A DNA stretch of 64,000 bases, taken from Acinetobacter sp. XS-4 (GTDB taxonomy: Bacteria > Pseudomonadota > Gammaproteobacteria > Pseudomonadales > Moraxellaceae). The notes below the pieces were generated by a model that was given only the letters and a program-made list of their open reading frames with translations, was not told where the DNA came from and ran no database searches. Of this stretch, positions 48,622-58,158 are shown piece after piece (the stretch's first letter is position 1; every line of letters begins with the position of its first letter). The position numbers and the translations under genes were made by a program. The stretch lies in NCBI RefSeq assembly GCF_023920705.1, contig NZ_CP094657.1, forward strand, positions 992,001 to 1,056,000, in the 5' to 3' direction.

Positions 48622-49755
48622 ATGATAGAAGTGGTCGATGGGCAACGTCAGCTCAGTGAGTGTAAACGAATCGTTGTTAAAATCGGATCATCTTTACTCA
48701 CAGCCAATGGGCAAGGTTTAGATTTGAATGCTATTTCGCATTGGGCGAAACAGATTGCAGATCTACACAATGCCGGACACGAAATTATTTTAGTGTCGTC
48801 TGGAGCTGTGGCTGAAGGTATGGTTCGTATGAAGCTTGCGAGTCGACCCACCGATCTACCCAGTCTGCAAGCCTGTGCTGCGATTGGGCAGATGGGTTTA
48901 ATTCATACTTGGTCTAGTGTGCTTGAAGAACATGGCATTCGTACTGCTCAAGTTTTACTTACACATGATGATCTAGCGGACCGCCGTCGTTATTTGAACT
49001 CATGTGATGCTTTGCAAAACTTGATTGATTGGCGTGTGATTCCAGTCATTAATGAAAATGACACGGTATCTACCGACGAGATTCGCTTTGGTGATAACGA
49101 TACTTTAGCTGCGATGGTTGCAGGTCAGGTTCATGCAGAATTATTGATCATTTTAACTGATCAGCAGGGTATGTTTGACTCAGATCCGCGTCATAATCCT
49201 GATGCTAAACTACTCTCTACTGTTCGTGCTATGGACGATGTTTTATTCGAAATGGCTGGCGGTGGTGGTTTGCTCGGCAGAGGTGGTATGGTGACTAAAG
49301 TTCGTGCCGCACGTTTAGCTGCTAAGTCAGGTTGTCCAACCCTCATTGCGAGTGGTGAAAGTGATAATGTCTTGTCACGTGTGATGGCAGGTGAAATGCT
49401 AGGTACGCTGTTTACTACAGATAAAGACCGTATGACTGCTCATCAACAGTGGCTCGCTGCTCATTTACAAACAGCAGGCCGTCTTGTAATTGATGATGGT
49501 GCTGTTGAAGCGATTAAATTAAAACATCGCAGTTTGCTCCCTGTTGGGGTTAAAACTGTTGAAGGACATTTTGATCGTGGCGATGTGGTTGAATGTGTAG
49601 ATAAACAAGGTAAACGTATTGCAGTAGGTCGAGTGAATTTTAGCTCACGATCTGCTGAAATTATTAAAGGCTTGGCCTCTGATAAAGTTTATCAAGTGTT
49701 AGGTGAAGCTCGTTCACTTGAAATGATTCATCGTGATCATATGGCGATTTACTAG
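48622..49755 (+). CDS. proB: Glutamate 5-kinase
   Basis: ProB phosphorylates glutamate in the first step of proline synthesis. The 377-residue enzyme has the amino-acid kinase fold ([67 protein letters not shown]) and a C-terminal PUA domain ending in [25 protein letters not shown] sits before the ATG. Placed in an operon with obgE, as in Pseudomonas. Confidence 0.97.
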   Translation: MIEVVDGQRQLSECKRIVVKIGSSLLTANGQGLDLNAISHWAKQIADLHNAGHEIILVSSGAVAEGMVRMKLASRPTDLPSLQACAAIGQMGLIHTWSSVLEEHGIRTAQVLLTHDDLADRRRYLNSCDALQNLIDWRVIPVINENDTVSTDEIRFGDNDTLAAMVAGQVHAELLIILTDQQGMFDSDPRHNPDAKLLSTVRAMDDVLFEMAGGGGLLGRGGMVTKVRAARLAAKSGCPTLIASGESDNVLSRVMAGEMLGTLFTTDKDRMTAHQQWLAAHLQTAGRLVIDDGAVEAIKLKHRSLLPVGVKTVEGHFDRGDVVECVDKQGKRIAVGRVNFSSRSAEIIKGLASDKVYQVLGEARSLEMIHRDHMAIY

Positions 49756-49770
49756 ATTATTTTAAAATTA

Positions 49771-49797
49771 AAAAAGCTCGCTTTATGCGAGCTTTTT
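49771..49797. terminator. Bidirectional terminator between proB and the HAD gene
   Basis: Perfect 11-bp stem (49771-49781 with 49787-49797); the loop holds the minus-strand stop codon of the HAD gene. T-runs lie on both strands. Confidence 0.85.
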
Positions 49798-50439
49798 TTC
49801 TGGTGTTAAACGAGGTAGAACACGATCTTCACCCACCATGTATGGATGTGTCGCAAGGCTCAACATATCTAGGTCTTCTGAGCTATTACCATATGCATAA
49901 ACTTGATGATAATGCTGTAGCGTATATTGCTGATGTACTCTTAACTTCTTTTGTTCGCTACTACAATCTGGGGTGGAGTAGTAACCTGTCATCATGCCAT
50001 TTTTAATTTGAGTTTCGGTACAAATTAATTCGATATTTAGCAGTTTGCAAAGTGGGGCAAGGTAGACATCAATTGAAGCTGAAACTAACACCACTCGATC
50101 TCCGCGTAACTGATGATGCTGTAACTGTGCAAAAATTTCAGGTGAGAGCGTAGAGACTAACTCTTGTGCGTATTCTTCACCTAATCTTTGCAGTTCAATT
50201 GCAGGGGTATCTTTGAACATGCTGCGGAATAACTTGGCACGCATAGCATGGGCAGGATAAAAGTTAAGATAGTAGGCTTGAATCCACGGCAGGATTTTCA
50301 AACCTTGTTTAACAATATGGCGCTTAGACAAAGCATAAAAGATGAACCCTGTAAAACTATCTTTACTACACAAGGTTCCATCAAAATCGAACAGGGCGAG
50401 ACTTTTTATAGTCTTATGCGTTTCGCTCGTTGCATACAT
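49783..50439 (-). CDS. HAD-IB family phosphatase
   Basis: A 218-residue HAD-superfamily hydrolase of the SerB/HAD-IB group. Motif I is ALFDFDGTLCSKDSF with the nucleophile Asp, motif II is VLVSASIDVYL and motif III/IV is YAYGNSSEDLDMLSLA. Such enzymes remove phosphate from phosphoserine, lysophosphatidic acid-like or other small substrates; the actual one is unknown. The start overlaps the end of the upstream lipoprotein gene by 34 bases, so the two are probably translated together. Confidence 0.85.
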   Translation of the reverse strand: MYATSETHKTIKSLALFDFDGTLCSKDSFTGFIFYALSKRHIVKQGLKILPWIQAYYLNFYPAHAMRAKLFRSMFKDTPAIELQRLGEEYAQELVSTLSPEIFAQLQHHQLRGDRVVLVSASIDVYLAPLCKLLNIELICTETQIKNGMMTGYYSTPDCSSEQKKLRVHQQYTLQHYHQVYAYGNSSEDLDMLSLATHPYMVGEDRVLPRLTPEKKLA

Positions 50440-51614
50440 GATTCATATCGTCCGTTTACGCGGGTTGCATACCAGTTGGTATTATAGTCACGACTTAATT
50501 TTGGCCCAGAAATGACCACTTGCGGCATCATTGCATAGATAGGTTCTTTACCTGTCTTTGCTTTATAAAGTTTCGTCAGCGCAATATAGGTTTGAGTACT
50601 TTCAAACTTTTTCTCTTTTTCTAATTTAAGGTCATCACGAATTTGTCGTGGGGTAACCAATACATTATTTCTTGCAAATACAGTAATCAGCTCTTTTTCT
50701 GACTGGCTTTGAGTCGGGCGTGGATCACCATCTTTTGTGTAAAGAAGTAGATCGCCATCAAGACTGATTTCAGTATCTGTTAGGTCATTTAACATGCTTT
50801 GAAAAGCAGCATTACGGCTAGAATACATACCTGAGTTATAGTCTGCAAATCGATAAATGGCTTTATCATAGTCTGCTGGATAAACCATTAAACGATGAAT
50901 ACCATAATATAAACCGCCATATTCAGTATATAAGTCATCACGAAGTGCAGCGGTATTCATGCTTGAACGTTTATTGGCTTTCGCATAGTTAATATGAACT
51001 TGCATAGAACCCAAGGTCGTAATAGGGTTCATTTTCTCGCCAATATCTTGCCCAACTAATTTGGCTGCACCTGTTAATGCACTCACATGGTAATGCTTAG
51101 CCATAAAGTCGAAAATTTCTCGGTAAAGTAAGTCGAGGTCTTTCTCGGTTTTAACCTTACGCATTTGACTCATATAGTTATTATCGGGAGAAGGCTGAGT
51201 TCTTAGCACTTCTTCAAAATAACCAGCCATTGTTCCACCAATAGTTTTACCAAGCTTATCTTCAAATTTTTCATTTAAACGTGTGCTAACTTCTTCAACA
51301 GCCTTTTGGCCTAATCCAGGCACTTGAGGGTTGGCAACAAAGTTAGATTCTTGATCTACTACAGCCACAATACTACAGACATTTTTCTTGGTTTTAGGGA
51401 TCTTCAAGTCGTTCATAATGTCGTCAATATCTTTAGCCCATGACTCACGATCATGTACACGTGATGGGATAAGACGTTTAATCTGTTGGCTTTCTAGTTC
51501 AGGCTCATCATTGTTTGACCACCAAGCTTTATCACCACAAGCGGCTAAACTCATGCACACGGCAACCATACCGAATGATTTTAATAAAAAACGGGAAGAC
51601 AACGGTTTGTTCAT
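50406..51614 (-). CDS. DUF1615-type lipoprotein (putative transglycosylase-like)
   Basis: A 402-residue lipoprotein. From ATG 51614 the signal peptide ends in the lipobox SLAAC (Cys at about residue 25), and the mature part matches the DUF1615 family: IVAVVDQESNFVANPQVPGLG, a Glu-containing helix reminiscent of lysozyme-like transglycosylases, GSMQVHINYA, YGGLYYGIHRLMVYP and RFADYNSGMYSSRNAAFQ. A muramidase role is suggested by VDQES and the GSMQV/YNSG blocks but not shown. The frame is open to 51725, but those codons precede the signal peptide and overlap dusB. Confidence 0.82.
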   Translation of the reverse strand: MNKPLSSRFLLKSFGMVAVCMSLAACGDKAWWSNNDEPELESQQIKRLIPSRVHDRESWAKDIDDIMNDLKIPKTKKNVCSIVAVVDQESNFVANPQVPGLGQKAVEEVSTRLNEKFEDKLGKTIGGTMAGYFEEVLRTQPSPDNNYMSQMRKVKTEKDLDLLYREIFDFMAKHYHVSALTGAAKLVGQDIGEKMNPITTLGSMQVHINYAKANKRSSMNTAALRDDLYTEYGGLYYGIHRLMVYPADYDKAIYRFADYNSGMYSSRNAAFQSMLNDLTDTEISLDGDLLLYTKDGDPRPTQSQSEKELITVFARNNVLVTPRQIRDDLKLEKEKKFESTQTYIALTKLYKAKTGKEPIYAMMPQVVISGPKLSRDYNTNWYATRVNGRYESCMQRAKRIRL

Positions 51615-51697
51615 GGCGAGGAAAGCACCTGCATAAAAAGATGAGCCGATTAAGCGGATGAAGTATACTATGTTGATCATCAATTGTATGAATATAT

Positions 51698-52723
51698 ATG
51701 TATATTGGTCCCTATCAACTGTCAAATAATTTAATCGTTGCTCCTATGGCGGGGGTCACTGACCGTCCATTTAGAACGCTCTGTAAGTATTTTGGCGCAG
51801 GCCATGCAGTCAGTGAAATGATGACTGCGGATAAGACTTTGCGGATGAGCAAAAAGAGTCTCTACCGTGCAAATTTTGACGGCGAACTCGCTCCAATTTC
51901 TGCTCAAATTGCAGGTTCTGATCCTGAGCAATTAGCAGAAGCTGCACGTTATCAAGTGGCAAATGGTGCACAAATTGTTGATATCAATATGGGGTGTCCA
52001 GCCAAAAAAGTATGTAATAAACTCGCAGGTTCGGCATTATTACAAGATGAAGATTTAGTGGCACGAATTCTTGATGCAGTGGTCACTGCTGTTGATGTTC
52101 CTGTCACATTAAAAACCCGATTGGGATTTTTAAATGGTCAAGAAAATATTTTAAGGGTAGCAAAAAGGGCAGAAGAAGCGGGGATTGCTGGATTAGCTTT
52201 GCATGGTCGTACTCGTGAAGACATGTATTTAAATACAGCACGTTATGATTTGATCAAACATGTCAAAGAATTAATCAATATTCCACTTATTGCGAACGGT
52301 GATATTGATAGTCCTGAAAAGGCAAAATTTGTGCTCGACTATACAGGTGCTGATGCAATCATGATTGGTCGTGCTGCTCAAGGGCGACCATGGATTTTCC
52401 GTGAAATTGCTCATTATTTAAAAACTGGAGAGCACTTAGCCGCACCTAATATTGAAGAGGTGAAGCATGTGCTGCTTGGACATTTATCAGAACTGTATCA
52501 ATTTTATGGTGAATATTCTGGATGTCGTATTGCCCGTAAACATATTGCTTGGTACACAAAAGGATTACGTTCAAGTAACGAATTCCGCCAAAACATGTAT
52601 AAAGTTGAAAGTACTGCTGAACAAGCATTAGTGGTCGAAAACTATTTTAATCAGCTATTAGCTGAAGGCAATTTAATGAGTGATGTACAAGTTGAGCAGG
52701 TTAACTTATTAGAAACGCATTAA
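51698..52723 (+). CDS. dusB: tRNA-dihydrouridine synthase B
   Basis: DusB reduces uridine in the tRNA D loop using FMN and NADPH. The 341-residue protein closely tracks E. coli DusB: APMAGVTDRPFRTLC, SAQIAGSDPEQLAEAA, IVDINMGCPAKKVCNKLAGSA with the catalytic Cys (CPAKKV), LHGRTRED, NGDIDSP and MIGRAAQGRPWIFRE. The start ATG 51698 has no clear ribosome site. It is divergent from the DUF1615 gene across 83 bases. The fis gene that follows dusB in enterobacteria is absent. Confidence 0.96.
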   Translation: MYIGPYQLSNNLIVAPMAGVTDRPFRTLCKYFGAGHAVSEMMTADKTLRMSKKSLYRANFDGELAPISAQIAGSDPEQLAEAARYQVANGAQIVDINMGCPAKKVCNKLAGSALLQDEDLVARILDAVVTAVDVPVTLKTRLGFLNGQENILRVAKRAEEAGIAGLALHGRTREDMYLNTARYDLIKHVKELINIPLIANGDIDSPEKAKFVLDYTGADAIMIGRAAQGRPWIFREIAHYLKTGEHLAAPNIEEVKHVLLGHLSELYQFYGEYSGCRIARKHIAWYTKGLRSSNEFRQNMYKVESTAEQALVVENYFNQLLAEGNLMSDVQVEQVNLLETH

Positions 52724-52725
52724 AG

Positions 52726-52756
52726 AAAAAGCCAGTAAATGTTTACTGGCTTTTTT
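52726..52756. terminator. Bidirectional terminator between dusB and the nitronate monooxygenase gene
   Basis: Perfect 14-bp stem (52726-52739 with 52742-52755), TG loop, A and T arms, 2 bases after the dusB stop. Confidence 0.9.
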
Positions 52757-52760
52757 AAAT

Positions 52761-53816
52761 TTACTCATCTTCTAGCATTTCTACCACTAACTGATTAACT
52801 AAATCGGCAGCAGCTAATTCACGTATTTGTGAGACATTACTACCTGCCCAAAAAGCACCGAAGCCATAGTCTTTATTCTTACTTGCAATTGCATTTAATT
52901 GCTTGGCCAAATCATAGGTATATGGATATTCTGGTTGAGGCGGTCGATTCGGTAAATCAATTTGTGTGTGCCAATGGTTGAGCAGGCCGCGGGCCGGACG
53001 TCCAGAAAGGCTAGCACTAATTTGGGTCACAGGCTCATTAAATAAAGCTTTACGGTATTCGACAGATGCATTTGAAGATGGACATTGAACGAAAGCAGTT
53101 CCGAGTTGAACAGCTGTAGCTCCTAAACTCAACATATGTCTTGCTTGTGCGCCGTTCATAATGCCACCAGCGGCTACCACAGGTCGTTTGCAATGTTTGA
53201 CAATAAGATGTACTAAATCACTCGTTTTAATCGCTGCATCAAAAGTCTTATTAAAGATTCCACGGTGTCCGCCTGCTTCAATCCCTTGAGCAATAATAAT
53301 ATCAATACCAGCCGCTTCAATAGCTTGTGCTTCGACCAAATTAGTAGCAGAAACCATGGTTATAATTCCAGCATTTTTTAACGCCTGAATTTGATGCGGA
53401 TGGGGAATACCAAAATGAAAACTGACAGCTTTAGGTTTAGTTTCTAATACGACATTTAGAAAATCATCGTTATCAAGAAAACTTGGATAAATACAGTTCA
53501 AGTTTTGAGGAGGCTGTTCTCCGAACTTTTCAAACTGTGGTCGTAAATATTCAATCCATTGTGCTGAGGTTTGAGAATTAAGTTGTTCGGGTTGATGGCA
53601 GAAAAAATTAACCTGAAATGATTTTTCTGTAAGTGTTTGAGTTTTTAAAATCTGTTCTCGAGCACTTTGCGCTGTATTTGCTCCCAGCCCTAATGACCCA
53701 AGACCACCCTGATTAGAAACTTCTGCGGCAAGTTCAGGCGTAGACACACCCGCCATAGGGGCAAGAAAAATTGGATGTTTAATTTCAAGTTGTTGTAACA
53801 GGGTCATTTTATTCAC
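52761..53816 (-). CDS. Nitronate monooxygenase family protein
   Basis: A 351-residue FMN-dependent TIM-barrel of the 2-nitropropane dioxygenase/nitronate monooxygenase group, which detoxifies propionate 3-nitronate and relatives. Motifs are HPIFLAPMAGVSTPELAA, GLGSLGLGANTAQ, the FMN-binding IIAQGIEAGGHRG with the catalytic His of the family, VVAAGGIMNGAQARHML and ATAVQLGTAFVQCPSSNA. The start has AGGTGAATAAA upstream. Single gene; no pathway neighbour. Confidence 0.9.
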   Translation of the reverse strand: MNKMTLLQQLEIKHPIFLAPMAGVSTPELAAEVSNQGGLGSLGLGANTAQSAREQILKTQTLTEKSFQVNFFCHQPEQLNSQTSAQWIEYLRPQFEKFGEQPPQNLNCIYPSFLDNDDFLNVVLETKPKAVSFHFGIPHPHQIQALKNAGIITMVSATNLVEAQAIEAAGIDIIIAQGIEAGGHRGIFNKTFDAAIKTSDLVHLIVKHCKRPVVAAGGIMNGAQARHMLSLGATAVQLGTAFVQCPSSNASVEYRKALFNEPVTQISASLSGRPARGLLNHWHTQIDLPNRPPQPEYPYTYDLAKQLNAIASKNKDYGFGAFWAGSNVSQIRELAAADLVNQLVVEMLEDE

Positions 53817-53924
53817 CTCATTTCTTTCTGTTCACCATAACGTGAAATCAGAACCAAGAGCAAATAATATTGGGCATTTAGTTTTTAAATATTTAGTTCT
53901 TAAATATTCATAAGTTCTGGTTTT

Positions 53925-54626
53925 TTAAAGTGGAGTAACATGAAACAAAGACCCGATCCAGCTTGAAAAAGCCATTGCTAAAATTCCCCACAAGGTAATG
54001 CGTAAACTTCCTTTAAGCTTAGAAGTACCCGCAAAATGACTTGATAGCGCCCCTAAAAAAGCTAATGAAATAATGCCAAATATTAAAACTGTTTTTTCGA
54101 TCCAGATATCTGGACTGAGTAAAATAGCGAGCATCGGAAACAATGCCCCAAATGAAAATGAGCCAGCTGAAGCTAATGCGGCTTGAACAGGATTTGCTGC
54201 AGTATTTTCATGAATACCAATTTCATCACGTGCGTGAGCACCCAAGGCATCATGATTTGTAAGTTCAGTCGCAACTTGTCGAGCTAAATCAGGTGCTAAG
54301 CCTCTGGCTATATAAATTTGGGTGAGCTCATCCAGTTCACGTTGCGGATGCTTTTTGAGTTCTTGTGCTTCAAACTTTAAGTCTGCTTTTTCAATATCTT
54401 CTTGTGATTTTACAGAAATATACTCTCCGGCAGCCATAGAAGTCGCACCAGAAATTAAACCAGCAATACAAGTAATAAGAAGCGTATGAGCAGTGGCTCC
54501 ACTTGCAGCCATTCCCATGATTAGACTAGTAACAGAAATAATTCCGTCATTAGCACCTAAAACGGCTGCCCTTAACCAACCTGAGCGGTGAATAAAATGA
54601 TGTTCTGGATGTTGGGAAAAGGACAT
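53925..54626 (-). CDS. VIT1/CCC1 family transporter
   Basis: A 233-residue membrane protein of the vacuolar iron transporter (VIT/CCC1) family, expected to move Fe(II) or Mn(II) out of the cytoplasm. It has HRSGWLRAAVLGANDGIISVTSLIMGMAAS in TM1, the MAAGEYISVKSQEDIE segment in TM2, a cytoplasmic helical hairpin of charged residues (DLKFEAQELKKHPQRELDEL) that in plant VIT1 binds metal, and three C-terminal helices. It is divergent from the exopolysaccharide region. Confidence 0.9.
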   Translation of the reverse strand: MSFSQHPEHHFIHRSGWLRAAVLGANDGIISVTSLIMGMAASGATAHTLLITCIAGLISGATSMAAGEYISVKSQEDIEKADLKFEAQELKKHPQRELDELTQIYIARGLAPDLARQVATELTNHDALGAHARDEIGIHENTAANPVQAALASAGSFSFGALFPMLAILLSPDIWIEKTVLIFGIISLAFLGALSSHFAGTSKLKGSLRITLWGILAMAFSSWIGSLFHVTPL

Positions 54627-54761
54627 GACTTTACCTTTTTTAGTTATAAATTTTTATCTTATCCTATAAGATTATTTACAATAATACGATTAAAAAATGT
54701 GTCATTATAGGAAAAACAATCAGATAAGTACTTTTCAAAACATAATATAAAAGGAGATAAA

Positions 54762-54833
54762 ATGAACGACTTATGGAACCTACCTACTTCCCCAAATAGT
54801 GTAATTTATGAGTTTAATTATAATATTTATTGA
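54762..54833 (+). CDS. 23-codon ORF upstream of the NfrA-like gene (possible leader peptide)
   Basis: A short ORF with an unusually strong ribosome site, AAGGAG 5 bases before ATG. The peptide is MNDLWNLPTSPNSVIYEFNY plus three residues, with no run of one amino acid that would suggest classical attenuation. It ends 58 bases before the NfrA-like start and no terminator intervenes, so both could be on one transcript. It could be a leader peptide, a small functional protein or the remnant of a gene. Function unknown. Confidence 0.5.
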   Translation: MNDLWNLPTSPNSVIYEFNYNIY

Positions 54834-54891
54834 TTAAATTTTAATTCTATTTCTAAGCATACATTCTATCTACTTTATTCTAGAGGTCTCA

Positions 54892-56109
54892 ATGAATAGC
54901 AAAACAATAAAATCTCTAACCCGTTCCTTTATTGTTATTGGTTCGATCTGCCCAGCTTTAGGCCTCTTAGGTATGGAGACTACCTTTGCTCAAGAGATTG
55001 TGAATCAAGAATATAAACCGGGTAATCCGATTTATGATAAATGGGATCAATTTTATAAAATTGAGAAGACTCAACCTGAAAATGCCGAAAAGTTATTATT
55101 AGAACTTGGAGAAATGACACCACAAGATATTAAAGTCTGGAAAAGTTTAACTTATTTGCAGATTAGATTAGGGGAGCAAGAAGCAGCTTTGCAAAGTTTA
55201 AGAAAAGCAGAGGCATTAGACCCAGCAGACGATAATTTAAAACTCCAAGAAGCCTATCTGCTTAACTCTCAAAAAAATAATAAAGAGGCTTTGGTGGTTT
55301 TTAAGGGGCTTACACAATCTAAAGATGCGGATATTGCCAATAAGGCGACACAGGCCGTAAAGAATTTAAGTGGAGGGGAAGTTAAAACTTATTTCCGTGA
55401 TGTGTATTTTGCACCTTCATATGAGTCACGTTACGACGATGTGATTTTTCCACTTAAAGCCCGTTATGGTAAGAATCTTGATAATGGTCGAGCACAGGTT
55501 TATGGCTTTTTAAATCTAAACCGAGATACTCAGTCTCAGGGCGGTGTACGACCTGAAATTATTGATGAAAATGCAGTAACTCTAGGTGTTGGCGCCAATT
55601 ATCAACCTTGGACATCTATACCTGTGCGCATGTATTTAGAAGTAGGTGGAAGTTACGATCTGATTGATCGAAATAGAGATAAATTTCGTGAAAGTGTTGT
55701 CGGTGGGGTGACAGGGTATCAAGAGTGGTATTCTCAAAATAATTGTAATCATTCACTTTGCTTTAATGATTACTTCACTGATTTATATGGTAATGCAGCG
55801 ACTTATTCTAGAGAAGATTATAACGTTATTGGCGATTTACGCTTACGTACGGGTTTGAATGTCTATAAAGGCGAGAATGGAACTGTACAGGCTTATATGA
55901 AATTGCATGGCTTAGCTGACAGTAAAGATGAATATTACAATAATTTATTTGAATATGGCCCAGGCATTTCATGGCAGCCTTTTAATTATCAACCGATAAA
56001 ATTACGTGTTGAACGACTATATGGCAATTACTTTAAAGATGTACCAGTAAATACGAAAGATCATTACAACAATACCCGAGTAGAACTCGTCTTTTATAAG
56101 GATTTCTAA
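54892..56109 (+). CDS. TPR/outer-membrane barrel protein, NfrA/PgaA-like
   Basis: A 405-residue exported protein. After a signal peptide (cut near TTFAQ), residues about 35-160 form TPR-like helices (ALQSLRKAEALDPADDNLKLQEAYLL; NKEALVVFKGL), and from about 165 the sequence alternates short beta strands (YFRDVYFAPSYESRYDD, VQAYMKLHGLADSKDEYY) ending in the barrel-like RVELVFYKDF. This is the plan of polysaccharide export proteins such as PgaA and the C-terminal part of NfrA, the phage N4 receptor. It is shorter than either. A GAGGTCTCA ribosome site precedes ATG. wecB starts 1 base after it. Function is inferred from architecture and context. Confidence 0.75.
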   Translation: MNSKTIKSLTRSFIVIGSICPALGLLGMETTFAQEIVNQEYKPGNPIYDKWDQFYKIEKTQPENAEKLLLELGEMTPQDIKVWKSLTYLQIRLGEQEAALQSLRKAEALDPADDNLKLQEAYLLNSQKNNKEALVVFKGLTQSKDADIANKATQAVKNLSGGEVKTYFRDVYFAPSYESRYDDVIFPLKARYGKNLDNGRAQVYGFLNLNRDTQSQGGVRPEIIDENAVTLGVGANYQPWTSIPVRMYLEVGGSYDLIDRNRDKFRESVVGGVTGYQEWYSQNNCNHSLCFNDYFTDLYGNAATYSREDYNVIGDLRLRTGLNVYKGENGTVQAYMKLHGLADSKDEYYNNLFEYGPGISWQPFNYQPIKLRVERLYGNYFKDVPVNTKDHYNNTRVELVFYKDF

Positions 56110-56110
56110 A

Positions 56111-57253
56111 ATGAAGAAAATATTTATATCTATTGTATTTGGAACCCGTCCTGAATTAATCAAACTTGCCCCTGTTATTTTATTGGCAAAACAAGACCCT
56201 CGCTTTCAAGTTGAGGTGATTTTTACTGGACAACATGACGAACTGGTAAGAGATGCGATAGATTTCTTTGGGGTTGAAATTGACCACCGCCTTAAAATTA
56301 TGAATGCTGGGCAAAGTTTAAATCAGCTATTAATACACGGTTTGAGCCAAATCGAGAATGTATATACTGATGGGCAAAAAAGAGATGCAATTGTTATTCA
56401 GGGTGATACAACAACTGTGTTAGCAGCTGGCTTAGTCGCATTTTCAATGAAAGTTCCTGTTGCACATGTCGAAGCTGGTTTACGTTCTTATGATTTAGAT
56501 CATCCTTTTCCAGAAGAAGGAAATCGTCAGTTGGTTTCACGTATTACCAAATGGCATTTTGCTCCGACTGAACAATCAAAAAGAAATTTACTCAATGAAC
56601 AAATTCCACTAGAACTCATTACTGTTACAGGTAATACCGTTGTTGATGCTGTGTATTTAGGACGTAAATTAATTTCTGAAAAATCTGATTTGAAGAACCA
56701 GCTTGAACCTTATGGAATTCAATTAAAGCAAGATGACAAAGTTGTGCTTATTACGGCTCATCGCCGTGAAAACTTTGGTGATGGAATTCAAAATATTTGT
56801 AATGCAGTTGAGCATTTAGCGAAGGGACATCCTGACTTACATTTTATTTGGCCAGTTCATTTAAACCCAGCTGTACATGATGTCGTCCATAATAAGTTTA
56901 AAGACCATCCGCAAATCCATCTTGTTAAACCATTAGACTATCCAAGTTTACTGGCGGTCATAGACCGATCTACTTTTATTTTGACGGACTCAGGTGGTTT
57001 ACAAGAAGAGAGTCCATCATTTAATAAGCCAGTTTTAATCTTGCGAGATACTACAGAACGCCCTGAGGTTGTTGAAGTGGGAGCAGGTGTTTTGGTGGGT
57101 ACAAATCAACAAAAAATTATTGAAGAAGCTGAAAAACTACTTACTGACCAGCAGCACTATGAGAAAATGGCACATGTAGAAAATCCATTTGGTGACGGGC
57201 AAGCAGCCCAACGTATTCTTGACCAAATTGCTAAATCTTATGAATTAGCATAA
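56111..57253 (+). CDS. wecB: UDP-N-acetylglucosamine 2-epimerase (non-hydrolysing)
   Basis: WecB interconverts UDP-GlcNAc and UDP-ManNAc. The 380-residue protein has all family landmarks: VFGTRPELIKLAPV, TGQHDEL, VIQGDTTTV, AHVEAGLRSYD, AHRRENFGDG, the PVHLNP region, LTDSGGLQEES and RDTTERPE. The catalytic Asp and Glu positions and the UDP-binding Arg/His are present. It is coupled to the NfrA-like gene (1-base gap) and converges on the minus-strand synthase operon, overlapping its last gene by 16 bases. The pairing suggests it supplies UDP-ManNAc for a secreted polymer. Confidence 0.93.
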   Translation: MKKIFISIVFGTRPELIKLAPVILLAKQDPRFQVEVIFTGQHDELVRDAIDFFGVEIDHRLKIMNAGQSLNQLLIHGLSQIENVYTDGQKRDAIVIQGDTTTVLAAGLVAFSMKVPVAHVEAGLRSYDLDHPFPEEGNRQLVSRITKWHFAPTEQSKRNLLNEQIPLELITVTGNTVVDAVYLGRKLISEKSDLKNQLEPYGIQLKQDDKVVLITAHRRENFGDGIQNICNAVEHLAKGHPDLHFIWPVHLNPAVHDVVHNKFKDHPQIHLVKPLDYPSLLAVIDRSTFILTDSGGLQEESPSFNKPVLILRDTTERPEVVEVGAGVLVGTNQQKIIEEAEKLLTDQQHYEKMAHVENPFGDGQAAQRILDQIAKSYELA

Positions 57254-58158
57254 TTGTGAGTTAAAAGTTTCTTCTCACTTATGGAGGTATTCTTGCCCCC
57301 ATAAGTGAAGCGATACCACAAGCTCACAATATTGACGCACCAGCGATTCATGTAGTGTGGTCCATCAAAAATATAGACGGTTTTTCCTTCATATGCTTTT
57401 AGTTGAGAAATAATCTCCCAAGGATATGCAGCTCTAAATTGCCCATTTTTTTTAACTCTAAAGGCTTCTAACACTATAATTACTTTATCTTTGCCAAGCT
57501 TTTGTTCGAGTTGATCTAAAATATGTTTGGCTTGCTGAGGAGAGCGTACACCTACACCAACGCCATCTTGGAAGAAAACGCCGTTATGTTCTGGTAACCA
57601 GCTTTTAACCCATAAATCATAATGTTCGGGTTCGCGTTCACCACTATAAATACTCACCCAAACTGGTACTGGAAGTTTAGCTAAAACTTGACCTAGAGCA
57701 CTTACTCTTAACCAAGTCGGATCTGCTTCCACTGGAAAGTAATAACCTTTAGGTTCAGTTTTTTGCTCTTTTATAATTTCAGCAGATTTTTCTCCTAACT
57801 CAGTGACATTTGCCCGAGCTTTAGGTTCATTATATTCGCCTGCTAATCCTAATATTAGATTTTTAGCCCAAGGCTCTTGCTTAATTTTTTCTAAATTAAT
57901 AGCTTTTTCCCATTGAGGAAAGTTTGATTCTTTCCACCATGATTTAGACTCAACAACAGACCATTGGGGGACAAATGTGTTAACACCTAAATAGTGCCAG
58001 TTTCCCTCTGGTGGGGTAGTGTTATTGTCGGGCTGCCAGAAAATTCCTTCAATATTTGGGGCTTGTCCTTGATGTTTGAACAGCCCCGCATAAGCCATAA
58101 CACTACATATAATTAAAATAATAAAAGCAGCTATTTTAATTGGTATCTGTTTTTTCAT
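57238..58158 (-). CDS. DUF4434-like putative glycoside hydrolase
   Basis: A 306-residue membrane-anchored or exported protein with an N-terminal hydrophobic segment (about residues 8-24). The rest reads as a TIM barrel: HYLGVNTFVPQW, KNLILGLAGEYNEP, GYYFPVEADPTWLR, VPVWVSIYSGERE, GVFFQDGVGVG, IIVLEAFRVK. The YxxxE and FFQDGVGVG strands recall the DUF4434 family, whose relatives include sugar hydrolases. Its acidic residues in Glu-Ala-Asp and Glu-Ala-Phe could be catalytic. It is the last gene of the operon and overlaps the BcsB-like gene by 23 bases, so cleavage of the polymer made here is plausible. Not proven. Confidence 0.6.
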   Translation of the reverse strand: MKKQIPIKIAAFIILIICSVMAYAGLFKHQGQAPNIEGIFWQPDNNTTPPEGNWHYLGVNTFVPQWSVVESKSWWKESNFPQWEKAINLEKIKQEPWAKNLILGLAGEYNEPKARANVTELGEKSAEIIKEQKTEPKGYYFPVEADPTWLRVSALGQVLAKLPVPVWVSIYSGEREPEHYDLWVKSWLPEHNGVFFQDGVGVGVRSPQQAKHILDQLEQKLGKDKVIIVLEAFRVKKNGQFRAAYPWEIISQLKAYEGKTVYIFDGPHYMNRWCVNIVSLWYRFTYGGKNTSISEKKLLTHNYANS

